Shown: one piece after another, positions 48,627 to 56,433 of the stretch
Numbering within the stretch: position 1 is the stretch's first letter
How the letters are laid out: each line of letters starts with the position of its first letter
Assembly (NCBI RefSeq): GCF_016650815.1
Contig: NZ_JAEKEZ010000026.1
Coordinates: 21,251-85,250 of the forward strand
Direction of reading: 5' to 3'
Length of the DNA stretch: 64,000 nt
Origin: Pseudomonas sp. TH31
GTDB lineage: Bacteria; Pseudomonadota; Gammaproteobacteria; Pseudomonadales; Pseudomonadaceae
Program-made: the position numbers and the translations under genes
The notes under the pieces: model-generated
What the model saw: only the letters and a program-made list of their open reading frames with translations
What the model was told of the DNA's origin: nothing
Databases searched by the model: none

Positions 48627-49790
48627 TTACACGTAAAACGATTTCAGCGGCGGGAAGCCATTGAATTCAACGGCGCTGTAGCTGGTGGTGTAGGCACCGG
48701 TCGACAACCAGTACATACGATCACCAATGGCCAGGTTCAGCGGCAAACCGTACTTGTAGTTCTCGTACATGATGTCGGCGCTGTCGCAGGTCGGGCCGGC
48801 GATGACGACTTCTTCCATCTCGCCTTTTTTCTCGGTCCAGATCGGGAACTTGATGGCTTCGTCCATGGTTTCGATCAGGCCGGAGAACTTGCCCACATCC
48901 GTGTACACCCAGCGCTCTACCGCGGTACGGGATTTACGCGCGACCAACACGACTTCGCTGACCAGGATGCCGGCGTTGGCGATCAACGAACGGCCCGGTT
49001 CCAGGATGATTTCCGGCAGGTCGTCGCCGAAATCTTCCTTGAGGAAGCGGATGATTTCTTCAGCGTAGGTTTCCAGGCTGTTGGTGCGGGTGATGTAGTT
49101 GGCCGGGAAGCCACCGCCCATGTTGATCAGCTTCAGGTGAATGCCGTCTTCTTCTTTCAGGCGTTCGAAGATCACTTTGACCTTGGCGATCGCTGCGTCC
49201 CAGACGCTGATGTCGCGTTGTTGCGAGCCGACGTGGAACGAGATGCCGTAAGGCACCAGGCCCAGGTCACGGGCGAGGATCAGCAGGTCCATGGCCATGT
49301 CGGTCTGGCAGCCGAATTTGCGCGACAAAGGCCAGTCGGCGGTGGTCGAGCCTTCGGTGAGGATGCGCACGTAGACTTTCGAACCCGGTGCCGCCTTGGC
49401 GATGTTGCGCAGGTCGGCTTCGGAGTCGGTGGCATACAGACGCACGCCCTTCTCGTAGAAGTAGCGAATGTCCTTGGATTTCTTGATGGTGTTGCCGTAG
49501 CTGATGCGATCCGGGCCAACGCCCTGGTTCATCACTTTGTCGAGCTCGTAGATCGACGCGATGTCGAAGTTCGAGCCTTTCTCTTTGAGCAGGTCGATGA
49601 TTTCGACGGCCGGGTTGGCCTTGACCGCGTAGTAGACCTTGGCGAATTCGAAACCGGCGCGCAGGTCGTCATAGGCCTGGCTGATCATCGCGGTGTCGAT
49701 CACCACGAACGGGGTTTCTTGTTTGTCGGCAAACGCCTTCATTTTGTTGAAGGTTTCACGCGCGAAATAGTCTTCGACGTTGATCGACAT
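48627..49790 (-). CDS. speC: Ornithine decarboxylase, alanine-racemase-fold type
   Basis: This PLP enzyme converts ornithine to putrescine. The 387-residue product has the PLP lysine Lys57 (VYYAVKANP), HVGSQQ, the phosphate-binding EPGRSLIA, and the active Cys334 (AGPTCDSAD) of eukaryote-like decarboxylases. The length and order match P. aeruginosa SpeC. Activity on lysine as well cannot be excluded from sequence. The ATG at 49790 starts MSINVEDYFA; upstream is an unusual leader. Confidence 0.9.
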   Translation of the reverse strand: MSINVEDYFARETFNKMKAFADKQETPFVVIDTAMISQAYDDLRAGFEFAKVYYAVKANPAVEIIDLLKEKGSNFDIASIYELDKVMNQGVGPDRISYGNTIKKSKDIRYFYEKGVRLYATDSEADLRNIAKAAPGSKVYVRILTEGSTTADWPLSRKFGCQTDMAMDLLILARDLGLVPYGISFHVGSQQRDISVWDAAIAKVKVIFERLKEEDGIHLKLINMGGGFPANYITRTNSLETYAEEIIRFLKEDFGDDLPEIILEPGRSLIANAGILVSEVVLVARKSRTAVERWVYTDVGKFSGLIETMDEAIKFPIWTEKKGEMEEVVIAGPTCDSADIMYENYKYGLPLNLAIGDRMYWLSTGAYTTSYSAVEFNGFPPLKSFYV

Positions 49791-49895
49791 GCTTGGGACT
49801 CCTACTGGCAAACTGAGTAAATAAATGGGTGCAAATGAACGTCCTCCGTATCCCCACTTTGGTTCGCCTACTTCCCAAGGCATGTCGCCGAAAGC

Positions 49896-49931
49896 AAAAA
49901 GGCCATGGGAAATGCTGCTTCCCTTGGCCTT
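49896..49931 (-). terminator. Terminator-like hairpin in the speC leader
   Basis: On the minus strand AAGGCCAAGGGAA pairs with TTTCCCATGGCCTT (one mismatch) and is followed by TTTTT, about 105 bases before the speC ATG. It lies downstream of a plausible speC promoter, so it could act as an attenuator. Alternatively it ends transcription from the ABC operon upstream. Confidence 0.65.
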
Positions 49932-49992
49932 GCTGTCTCGTCGTCAGTACTTGAGCCGGATGGATCGTTTCCAGCATGGACGTTCGGCGCGA

Positions 49993-50021
49993 ACTTTAGG
50001 GCGTGAGGGGCTTGAGATCAA
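49993..50021 (-). promoter_or_regulatory. Candidate speC promoter
   Basis: On the minus strand TTGATC, a 17-base spacer and TAAAGT resemble a sigma-70 promoter. The start would fall near 49986, giving a leader of about 200 bases that contains the hairpin at 49896-49931. Confidence 0.35.
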
Positions 50022-50155
50022 CAAAAAATGTCGCGTTTTTACACGCTTCCGTCGTGCGGTCCCGGACAGCTACTGATGTAACCGACCTGCATGACAGTGT
50101 GATGTTCCCGTAGAAGGGAGATTTGAGGTGGTTCAGGCGGGATTTTGGTGCCCCA

Positions 50156-50220
50156 TTCGCGGGCAAGCCTCGCTCCTGCAGGTTTGATTGCACCTGTAGG
50201 AGCGAGGCTTGCCCGCGAAG
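50156..50220. repeat. REP pair in head-to-head orientation
   Basis: TTCGCGGGCAAGCCTCGCTCC and its inverse flank GCAGGTTTGATTGCACCTG, a compact version of the family with the arms facing the opposite way to the other doublets. It lies after the ABC ATPase gene. Confidence 0.8.
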
Positions 50221-50228
50221 GCGTCAGA

Positions 50229-51386
50229 TCAGGCGACAGCCGTCTCGGCTGGCGAAACAATGCTGGTCTTGCCGCCACGGGACTTGCCGGAGCTCAAATA
50301 CTCGGCAATCGATTCCTGCGTCACTTCCCCCAGGAACACTCGCTCGGCATCCATCACCGGCAGCCACGAGCGGTTGAACTCGTACATGCGCGACAGCAGG
50401 ATGCGCAAATGCTCGTCGAACGCGGCGGTGGCGTTGAACTCGCGCAGGTACTGCGCACACGTACCGGCCTGACGGTGCAAGTCGCGACGTCGCACATAAC
50501 CGAGCGCCTTGTTGTCGGAGCACGTCACCACGACATAACGACGGTCCAGTTCGTCCATCAACTCCAGGGCCTCGGCCACCGGGGTTTCCGGGCTCACCGA
50601 CGGCGCGTTGTCCGCCGCGTCTTCGGCTTTCACCAGCAACAGGCGCTTGAGGGTGCTGTCCTGGCCGACGAAGTTGCTGACAAAGTCGTCTGCCGGGTGC
50701 GCCAGCAGCGTGTCCGGGTGATCGATCTGCAACAGCTTGCCGGCGCGGAAGATCGCAATCTTGTCGCCGAGCTTGATGGCTTCGTCGATGTCGTGGCTGA
50801 CCATGATCACGGTCTTGTTCAGCGCACGTTGCATCTCGAAGAACTCGTTCTGGATCATCTCGCGGTTGATCGGGTCGACCGCGCCGAACGGCTCATCCAT
50901 CAACAACAGCGGGGCATCCGCGGCCAGCGCACGAATCACGCCGATCCGCTGCTGCTGACCACCGGACAGTTCACGCGGGTAGCGAGTCAGGTACTGCTTG
51001 GGTTCGAGCTTGATCATGCTCATCAACTCGCGGGCGCGGTCGTGGCATTTCTGTTTGTCCCAGCCCAGCAGTCGCGGGACGATGGTGATGTTTTCCTCGA
51101 TGGTCATGTTCGGGAACAGACCGATCTGCTGGATCACATAACCGATGTTGCGACGCAGGGTCACTGCGTCGAGGTCGGTGGTGTCTTCGCCGTTGATCAG
51201 GATCTTGCCCGAAGTCGGCTTGATCAGGCGGTTGATCATTTTCAGCGTGGTGCTTTTGCCGCAGCCCGATGGCCCGAGGAACACACAGATTTCGCCTTCA
51301 TTGACGGTCAGGCTTACCGAGTCCACGGCTTTCACATCTTTGCCGTTGCTTTGGAAGGTCTTGCTGAGGTTTTGAAGTTCGATCAT
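50229..51386 (-). CDS. Osmoprotectant (glycine betaine/carnitine/choline) ABC transporter ATPase
   Basis: This 385-residue ATPase of the OpuC/OsmV type has Walker A at 38-45 (GPSGCGKS), the signature LSGGQQQR, Walker B LLLMDEPFG, and a C-terminal pair of CBS domains (about 255-370) that sense ionic strength or nucleotides in this family. The ATG at 51386 (MIELQNLSKTF) was chosen; the frame is open a little upstream. It overlaps the permease stop by 4 bases. It is the last gene of the operon. Confidence 0.92.
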   Translation of the reverse strand: MIELQNLSKTFQSNGKDVKAVDSVSLTVNEGEICVFLGPSGCGKSTTLKMINRLIKPTSGKILINGEDTTDLDAVTLRRNIGYVIQQIGLFPNMTIEENITIVPRLLGWDKQKCHDRARELMSMIKLEPKQYLTRYPRELSGGQQQRIGVIRALAADAPLLLMDEPFGAVDPINREMIQNEFFEMQRALNKTVIMVSHDIDEAIKLGDKIAIFRAGKLLQIDHPDTLLAHPADDFVSNFVGQDSTLKRLLLVKAEDAADNAPSVSPETPVAEALELMDELDRRYVVVTCSDNKALGYVRRRDLHRQAGTCAQYLREFNATAAFDEHLRILLSRMYEFNRSWLPVMDAERVFLGEVTQESIAEYLSSGKSRGGKTSIVSPAETAVA

Positions 51387-52036
51387 TTGAGCAGTCCTTT
51401 TGGAGTCAGCGTGCGTTGCAGCCATTGCAGAAGCAGGTCGGCGAAGATGGCCAGGAGACTGACCAGCACGGCGCCGACGATCAGCATCGACATGTCGCTG
51501 CGGCTGATTGAAGCGAGAATAAGTACACCGAGGCCACCGGCGCCGATGGTCGCGGCAATGGTCATGACACCAATGTTCATGACCACGGCGGTGCGCACAC
51601 CGGCCAGAATCACCGGCACCGCGATCGGCAGTTCGACCATGCGCAGGCGCTGGTAGAACGTCATGCCGATGCCACGGGCGGCTTCGCGAATGCCCGGTTC
51701 GACGCCGGTCAGCGCCAGGTAGGTGTTACGCATGATCGGCAACAGCGAGTAGAGAAACACGGCGGTGATTGCCGGCATCGGGCCCAGGCCCTGGCCGAAT
51801 TTGGAGTAGAACGGCAGGAGCAGGCCGAACAGTGCAATCGACGGCACGGTCAGCAGCACCGTGGCGCTGGCTTGCAGGGGGCCGGCCAGCGACGGGAAGC
51901 GCGTCATCAGGACGCCCAGCGGTACGCCAACGAGGATCGCCAAGGTCACGGCGATGCCGACCAGGGTGATGTGCTGCAAGGTCAGGTGCAGCACCAGCGG
52001 CCAGTCGAGATGGGAAAAGGCGTTTAGAAATTCCAT
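51383..52036 (-). CDS. Osmoprotectant ABC transporter permease
   Basis: This 217-residue inner-membrane permease has six hydrophobic segments and the coupling-loop pattern EAARGIGMTFYQRLRMVELPIAVPVILAG. It starts MEFLNAFSHLDWPLVLHLTLQH. It forms the channel with the second permease (52960-53676). Confidence 0.92.
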   Translation of the reverse strand: MEFLNAFSHLDWPLVLHLTLQHITLVGIAVTLAILVGVPLGVLMTRFPSLAGPLQASATVLLTVPSIALFGLLLPFYSKFGQGLGPMPAITAVFLYSLLPIMRNTYLALTGVEPGIREAARGIGMTFYQRLRMVELPIAVPVILAGVRTAVVMNIGVMTIAATIGAGGLGVLILASISRSDMSMLIVGAVLVSLLAIFADLLLQWLQRTLTPKGLLK

Positions 52037-52045
52037 GTCTTCTCC

Positions 52046-52939
52046 TCAGTTCAGTGGATGCTGGCGCAGGAAATCTGCGGCAACGGATGAAGGGCTTTCG
52101 TGATCGACATCGACCCGCGCGTTGAGCTGGCGCATGGTCGCATCGTCGAACAGTTCAGCCAGCGGCTTGAGTTCTTCGGCCAGTTTCGGATGCGCGTCGA
52201 GGTAAACCTGACGCACCACCGGCGCGGCGGTGTAGTCCGGGAAGTAGTGCTTGTCGTCTTCGAGCAGTTTCAGTTTGAAAGCGTTCAATCGACCGTCAGT
52301 GGTGTAGACCAGCCCGGCAAACACCTGACTATTGCGCAGGGCGGTGTAGACCAGCCCGGCGTCCATTTGGCGAATGTTTTTGCGGGTCAGGTTCATGCCG
52401 TAGAGCTTGACCATGCCGTCCAGACCGTCGGAACGGTTGGCGAACTCGGTGTCCAGCGCCACCAGGTGATTGTCCTTCTGCTCAGCCTGCAACACCGTAT
52501 TCAGCTCGCTGATGGTGTTGATCTGCGGGTAAGCCTTGGCGGTGGTTTCCGGCAGGGCCAGGGCGTAGGTGTTGCTGAATTTCGACGGCGTGAGCCAGAC
52601 CAGGCCTTTTTTCGCGTCGAGTTCTTTCACTCGGGCGTAGGACTGTTCGCTGTCGAGCTTTTCAGTGACGTGGTTGTAAGCCACCAGCGACACGCCGGTG
52701 TATTCCCACATCAGGTCCAATTGGCCACTTTCGTGAGCGCTGCGGGCCAGGTTACTGCCCAGGCCACCGGTCACCTGAGTGTCGTAACCCTTGGTGCGCA
52801 GGTATTGGGAAGTGATTTCCGCGAGCAGGGTTTGTTCGGTGAACACCCGGGCGCCGATGCGGATCACCGGTTTTTCAGCGGCTTGGGCAAATCCTGCGAA
52901 CAGCAGGGCGCAGCCTAGTAATAGGGTCAGTCTTTTCAT
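52046..52939 (-). CDS. Osmoprotectant ABC transporter substrate-binding protein
   Basis: This 297-residue periplasmic protein of the OpuAC/OsmF family has a signal peptide (MKRLTLLLGCALLFAGFAQAAEK) and the motif IRIGARVFTEQTLLAEITSQYLRTKGYD. The Tyr/Trp-rich ligand-site residues (WEYTGVSLVAYN) suit quaternary ammonium binding. It has no lipobox Cys after the signal. The ATG at 52939 follows AAAGGA; the reading frame extends upstream into the permease gene but lacks a start of family character. Confidence 0.92.
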   Translation of the reverse strand: MKRLTLLLGCALLFAGFAQAAEKPVIRIGARVFTEQTLLAEITSQYLRTKGYDTQVTGGLGSNLARSAHESGQLDLMWEYTGVSLVAYNHVTEKLDSEQSYARVKELDAKKGLVWLTPSKFSNTYALALPETTAKAYPQINTISELNTVLQAEQKDNHLVALDTEFANRSDGLDGMVKLYGMNLTRKNIRQMDAGLVYTALRNSQVFAGLVYTTDGRLNAFKLKLLEDDKHYFPDYTAAPVVRQVYLDAHPKLAEELKPLAELFDDATMRQLNARVDVDHESPSSVAADFLRQHPLN

Positions 52940-52959
52940 AAATATTCCTTTGCCGAGGC

Positions 52960-53676
52960 TTAAGACGGGCGTAGGCCGCGTTCGAGCCAGAGGCGGCTGG
53001 CGAGTGTCACCAGACCGTCGAGCAGCAAGGCCAGCAGGGCGGTGCAAGCGGCGCCGAGCAGCAGTTGCGGCTGATTGTTCAGGGCGATGCCAGGGAAAAT
53101 CAGGCTGCCCAGGCTGTTGGCGCCGATCAGGAACGCCAGCGGTGCGGTCCCGACGTTGATCGCCAGGGCCACGCGCACGCCACCGATGATGATCGGCACG
53201 GCGTTCGGCAGTTCGACCCGCCACAGCACTTGAGTCGGGGTCATGCCGATACCGACGGCCGCTTCCTTGAGTGAACCCTGGACGTTTTTCAGGCCTTCAT
53301 AGGTGTTGCGCACGATCGGCAACAGCGAGGCGAGGAACAGGGCGAAGATCGCGGGGCCGCTGCCGATGCCCAGAATCCCCAGGGCGATGGCCAGTACGGC
53401 GAGAGGCGGAACGGTGTTGCCGATGTTGAAGATCTGCATGAAGCGTTCAGCGCGGCCAACCATGGTCGGGCGGCTGAGGAAGATACCGGCGGGGATGCCC
53501 ACAACGAGGGCGGCCAGCATGGAGACAAGGACGAGAATCAAGTGAGCTTGCAGGTAAAACAACAAATCGTCGCGGTAATGTTCGATCGTGTTGATGCCAA
53601 TCCAGTGGACCAGCAGGGCCAGGAGTGCGACGACAACCGCACCTCCTATAAGCCCCTTGCCATAGCGAATAGCCAC
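52960..53676 (-). CDS. Osmoprotectant ABC transporter permease, first gene of the operon
   Basis: This 238-residue membrane protein has about six TM segments and the coupling-loop pattern EAAVGIGMTPTQVLWRVELPNAVPIIIGG. The start is GTG at 53676 with GGAG 7 bases upstream. The operon order permease-binding protein-permease-ATPase is the reverse of the opuCA-first order I know from P. syringae. Confidence 0.92.
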   Translation of the reverse strand: MAIRYGKGLIGGAVVVALLALLVHWIGINTIEHYRDDLLFYLQAHLILVLVSMLAALVVGIPAGIFLSRPTMVGRAERFMQIFNIGNTVPPLAVLAIALGILGIGSGPAIFALFLASLLPIVRNTYEGLKNVQGSLKEAAVGIGMTPTQVLWRVELPNAVPIIIGGVRVALAINVGTAPLAFLIGANSLGSLIFPGIALNNQPQLLLGAACTALLALLLDGLVTLASRLWLERGLRPS

Positions 53677-53930
53677 AGGCGGACTCCTTTTTTCTTAGTC
53701 GGCGAACGCAGTCCTTTGTGGCATGCCATTGCTGGCTGCCGGGCTAAAACGTTCGCGAAAAGCAGCGCGTTCTATGTCCGCAAAGGGACATGAATCGAGC
53801 CATAAGCGCAGCCTCGTCAGGCTAACTTGCTGATTTTTCAGCCCCTGGTACGAGTGCAGTAACAGGGGAGTGGACGCCTCCACCTTTTAAAAGGTTCCAT
53901 AATTAACAGCAAATAGCCACCGTAGGAGCT
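53677..53930. other. Upstream region of the osmoprotectant operon
   Basis: No gene is seen. A perfect 14-base palindrome ACCTTTTAAAAGGT lies at 53882-53895. This region must contain the promoter for the operon, which is probably induced by osmotic stress; that is inferred from family only. Confidence 0.4.
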
Positions 53931-54016
53931 GCCGAAGGCTGCGATCTTTTGATCTTGATCTTCGACGGTTTTTACAAAACAAGATCAAAAGATCGCAGCC
54001 TTCGGCAGCTCCTACG
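53931..54016. repeat. Palindromic repeat, AGCTGCCGAAGGCTGCGATC family, outward type
   Basis: Two copies in inverted orientation have their CTACG ends outward and GATC-rich ends facing each other across 30 bases. The arms extend to GATCTTGATC and GATCAAAAGATC. It lies about 100 bases ahead of prfC. Confidence 0.8.
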
Positions 54017-54118
54017 GGGTGATGCGGTGTTTGGGGGAGGCTACGGACGGTGGTCCGTGGGGCGCGTTTTAAGCTATACTCGCCGCCCTTTTTTGAATCA
54101 CCTGCCAGGCGATTTCCC

Positions 54119-55702
54119 ATGACCAAACAGGCCGCCGAAGTCGCGAAACGCCGCACTTTCGCTATTATTTCCCACCCCGATGCCGGTAAAACCACCATCA
54201 CCGAGAAGCTCTTGCTGATGGGCAAGGCGATTGCGATTGCGGGCACGGTGAAATCCCGTAAATCCGACCGCCATGCCACCTCCGACTGGATGGAAATGGA
54301 AAAGCAGCGTGGTATCTCGATTACCACGTCGGTCATGCAGTTCCCGTATCGCGATCACATGATCAACCTGCTCGACACCCCGGGCCACGAAGACTTCTCC
54401 GAAGATACCTACCGCACCCTGACGGCAGTGGACTCGGCATTGATGGTTCTCGACGGCGGTAAGGGTGTAGAGCCACGGACCATCGCGCTGATGGACGTCT
54501 GCCGTCTGCGGGACACGCCGATTGTCAGCTTCATCAACAAACTCGACCGTGACATCCGTGACCCGATCGAACTGCTCGACGAAATCGAAGCCGTCCTGAA
54601 GATCAAGGCTGCGCCGATCACCTGGCCGATCGGTTGCTACCGCGACTTCAAGGGCGTTTATCACCTCGCCGACGACTACATCATCGTGTACACCGCCGGT
54701 CACGGCCACGAGCGCACCGATGTGAAAATCATCGAGAAGCTCGACTCCGATGAAGCCCGTGCGCACCTCGGTGACGAATACGATCGCTTCGTCGATCAAC
54801 TGGAACTGGTACAGGGCGCCTGCCACGAATTCAATCAACAGGAATTCCTCGACGGCCAACTGACCCCGGTGTTCTTCGGTACTGCACTGGGCAACTTCGG
54901 TGTCGATCACGTGCTCGACGCCGTGGTCAACTGGGCGCCGAAGCCATTGGCCCGTGTGGCCAACGAGCGCACCGTGGAACCGGTTGAAGAGAAATTCGCC
55001 GGTTTCGTGTTCAAGATCCAGGCGAACATGGACCCGAAACACCGCGACCGTATTGCCTTCATGCGCATCTGCTCCGGCAAGTACGAAAAAGGCATGAAGA
55101 TGCGCCACGTGCGCACCGGCAAAGACGTGCGGATCGGCGATGCGCTGACGTTCTTCTCCTCCGAACGTGAGCAACTGGAAGAAGCGTTTGCCGGCGACAT
55201 CATCGGTTTGCACAACCACGGCACCATCCAGATCGGCGACACCTTCACCGAAGGTGAAGTCCTGGGTTTCACCGGCATCCCGCACTTCGCCCCGGAACTG
55301 TTCCGTCGCGTACGCCTGCGCGATCCGCTGAAATCCAAGCAACTGCGCCAGGGCCTGCAGCAATTGGCCGAAGAAGGCGCCACCCAAGTGTTCTTCCCGA
55401 CGCGCAGCAACGACATCATCCTCGGCGCCGTCGGTGTGCTGCAGTTCGATGTGGTCGCCAGCCGTTTGAAAGAGGAATACAAGGTCGAGTGCTCCTACGA
55501 GCCGATCACTGTGTACTCTGCGCGCTGGATCGATTGCAGCGATAAGAAGAAGCTCGAAGAGTTCCAGGTCAAGGCGGTGGAAAACCTCGCCATCGACGGC
55601 GGCGGTCACCTGACCTACCTGGCGCCGACGCGAGTGAACCTGGCACTGATGGAAGAGCGCTGGCCGGACGTGAAATTCCGTGCAACCCGTGAGCATCATT
55701 AA
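54119..55702 (+). CDS. prfC: Peptide chain release factor 3
   Basis: This GTPase removes RF1/RF2 from terminated ribosomes. The 527-residue product has the G1 motif SHPDAGKTT at 18-26, switch region with QRGISITTSVMQF, G3 DTPGHEDF, G4 NKLDRD and the RF3 C-terminal domain. The ATG at 54119 gives MTKQAAEVAKRRTF, the family start; upstream codons in frame are not conserved. Confidence 0.96.
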   Translation: MTKQAAEVAKRRTFAIISHPDAGKTTITEKLLLMGKAIAIAGTVKSRKSDRHATSDWMEMEKQRGISITTSVMQFPYRDHMINLLDTPGHEDFSEDTYRTLTAVDSALMVLDGGKGVEPRTIALMDVCRLRDTPIVSFINKLDRDIRDPIELLDEIEAVLKIKAAPITWPIGCYRDFKGVYHLADDYIIVYTAGHGHERTDVKIIEKLDSDEARAHLGDEYDRFVDQLELVQGACHEFNQQEFLDGQLTPVFFGTALGNFGVDHVLDAVVNWAPKPLARVANERTVEPVEEKFAGFVFKIQANMDPKHRDRIAFMRICSGKYEKGMKMRHVRTGKDVRIGDALTFFSSEREQLEEAFAGDIIGLHNHGTIQIGDTFTEGEVLGFTGIPHFAPELFRRVRLRDPLKSKQLRQGLQQLAEEGATQVFFPTRSNDIILGAVGVLQFDVVASRLKEEYKVECSYEPITVYSARWIDCSDKKKLEEFQVKAVENLAIDGGGHLTYLAPTRVNLALMEERWPDVKFRATREHH

Positions 55703-55703
55703 T

Positions 55704-55773
55704 TTGTAGGCGCACGACTTGCCGGCGATGGTCGTTTCGAAATCGCCATCGCGAGCAAGCTTTGCGCCTACCG
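55704..55773. repeat. Degenerate REP-like inverted repeat
   Basis: TTGTAGGCGCACGACTTGCC and CGCGAGCAAGCTTTGCGCCTAC are distant inverted copies of the REP type, lying right after the prfC stop. Confidence 0.55.
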
Positions 55774-55790
55774 GTTGTGAGGCGCACCCA

Positions 55791-55821
55791 AAACCCTGTG
55801 GCGAAAGCTGCAGGGTTTTTT
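55791..55821 (+). terminator. Terminator of prfC
   Basis: AAACCCTG and CAGGGTTT form the stem around 12 bases and run into six T, about 90 bases after the prfC stop. Confidence 0.75.
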
Positions 55822-55999
55822 GTTGGCCTTGATTAGGCGGTGTGCGAAAAGAAATGGCGTGAACGCGACTTGATCACCTGATTACCACTCAGCAGGGCGG
55901 GTCAGGCTTTAATCTTCCTTATCCCGCCAAGCCGTCGATTGTTGCTGTTGAACTAGAGGTGTCAATCATGTTTTCATCCGTCGAGCTTTATGTATTTAT
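55822..55999. other. Left edge of the AT-rich accessory island
   Basis: No gene is seen. Base composition shifts to AT-rich from about 55940. No tRNA, integrase or direct-repeat boundary was recognised here. Confidence 0.4.
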
Positions 56000-56027
56000 T
56001 TGACATGTCGAATTTAAGATCTATAGT
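56000..56027 (+). promoter_or_regulatory. Near-consensus sigma-70 promoter of the accessory island
   Basis: TTGACA, a 16-base spacer and TATAGT. It is the best promoter match noticed in the window. Transcription would begin near 56034, a few bases before the inverted repeat at 56040. Confidence 0.7.
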
Positions 56028-56039
56028 CAGGCGGCAGCG

Positions 56040-56057
56040 AATTGGAAGGATCCAATT
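56040..56057 (+). promoter_or_regulatory. Inverted repeat overlapping a ribosome site
   Basis: AATTGGA-AGGA-TCCAATT ends directly at an ATG. The loop and one arm make up the GGAAGGA ribosome-binding site. In RNA it would fold at the extreme 5' end and could gate translation; in DNA it could be a repressor operator just downstream of the promoter. Both are inferences. Confidence 0.55.
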
Positions 56058-56323
56058 ATGCCAAAAGCCGGAGCCATATGATGCGCCAGATCACGGATGA
56101 TCCAAGCCCAATCTGCGAAATAATCACTTTAAGTCCTTCCATTAGTCTGAGTTTTAATCTCGGGTTTGAACGGGAGGCGTACCGGGATGGCATGGTCCCG
56201 ATATACCTGAAACAGTTCCATTCAAAACTCTGCGGGCAGCGCTCTGGCGCTATTCCTGCGTGGTCGAAAGTTATTCCTTCCCTCGATTCATATAGTTTAT
56301 TTATTACGCCCTTCCTGCATTAG
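56058..56323 (+). CDS. Possible small protein gene of the accessory island, perhaps frameshifted
   Basis: The well-placed ATG at 56058 reads MPKAGAI and stops at 56081. A second frame, one base offset, opens at the overlapping ATG at 56078 and runs 81 codons (MMRQITDDPSPICEIITLSP...) to 56323. The offset has the same sense as the one-missing-base shifts elsewhere here; with one base added between 56061 and 56078 the two join into about 88 residues. I recognise no family: the middle is hydrophobic (ISLSFNLGFEREAYRDG) and there is no signal peptide. It may instead be non-coding. Codon use is AT-rich like its neighbours. Confidence 0.35.
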
Positions 56324-56339
56324 CGGAGCCATTTCATGG

Positions 56340-56373
56340 TTTAAGTGTTGGCCGCATGCCTGTGGCACTTAAA
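56340..56373 (+). other. Inverted repeat ahead of the GNAT-like gene
   Basis: TTTAAGTG and CACTTAAA, perfect 8-base arms, flank an 18-base spacer, 60 bases before the ATG at 56434. It could be an operator or an mRNA hairpin. No T-tract follows. Confidence 0.5.
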
Positions 56374-56433
56374 TCACATGGATAAACGTCGGCCGTTCGT
56401 TTTCGAAATATCTATTTAAGAGTTTGGTGTGTC

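Noticed and set aside
49756..49977. A 73-codon frame over the speC leader as a real gene
   Set aside because: It lacks a ribosome site and runs out of frame into speC; only its possible role as a leader frame is kept as a finding.
54098..55699. A 533-codon frame antisense to prfC
   Set aside because: A shadow of RF3, without start signals or domains.
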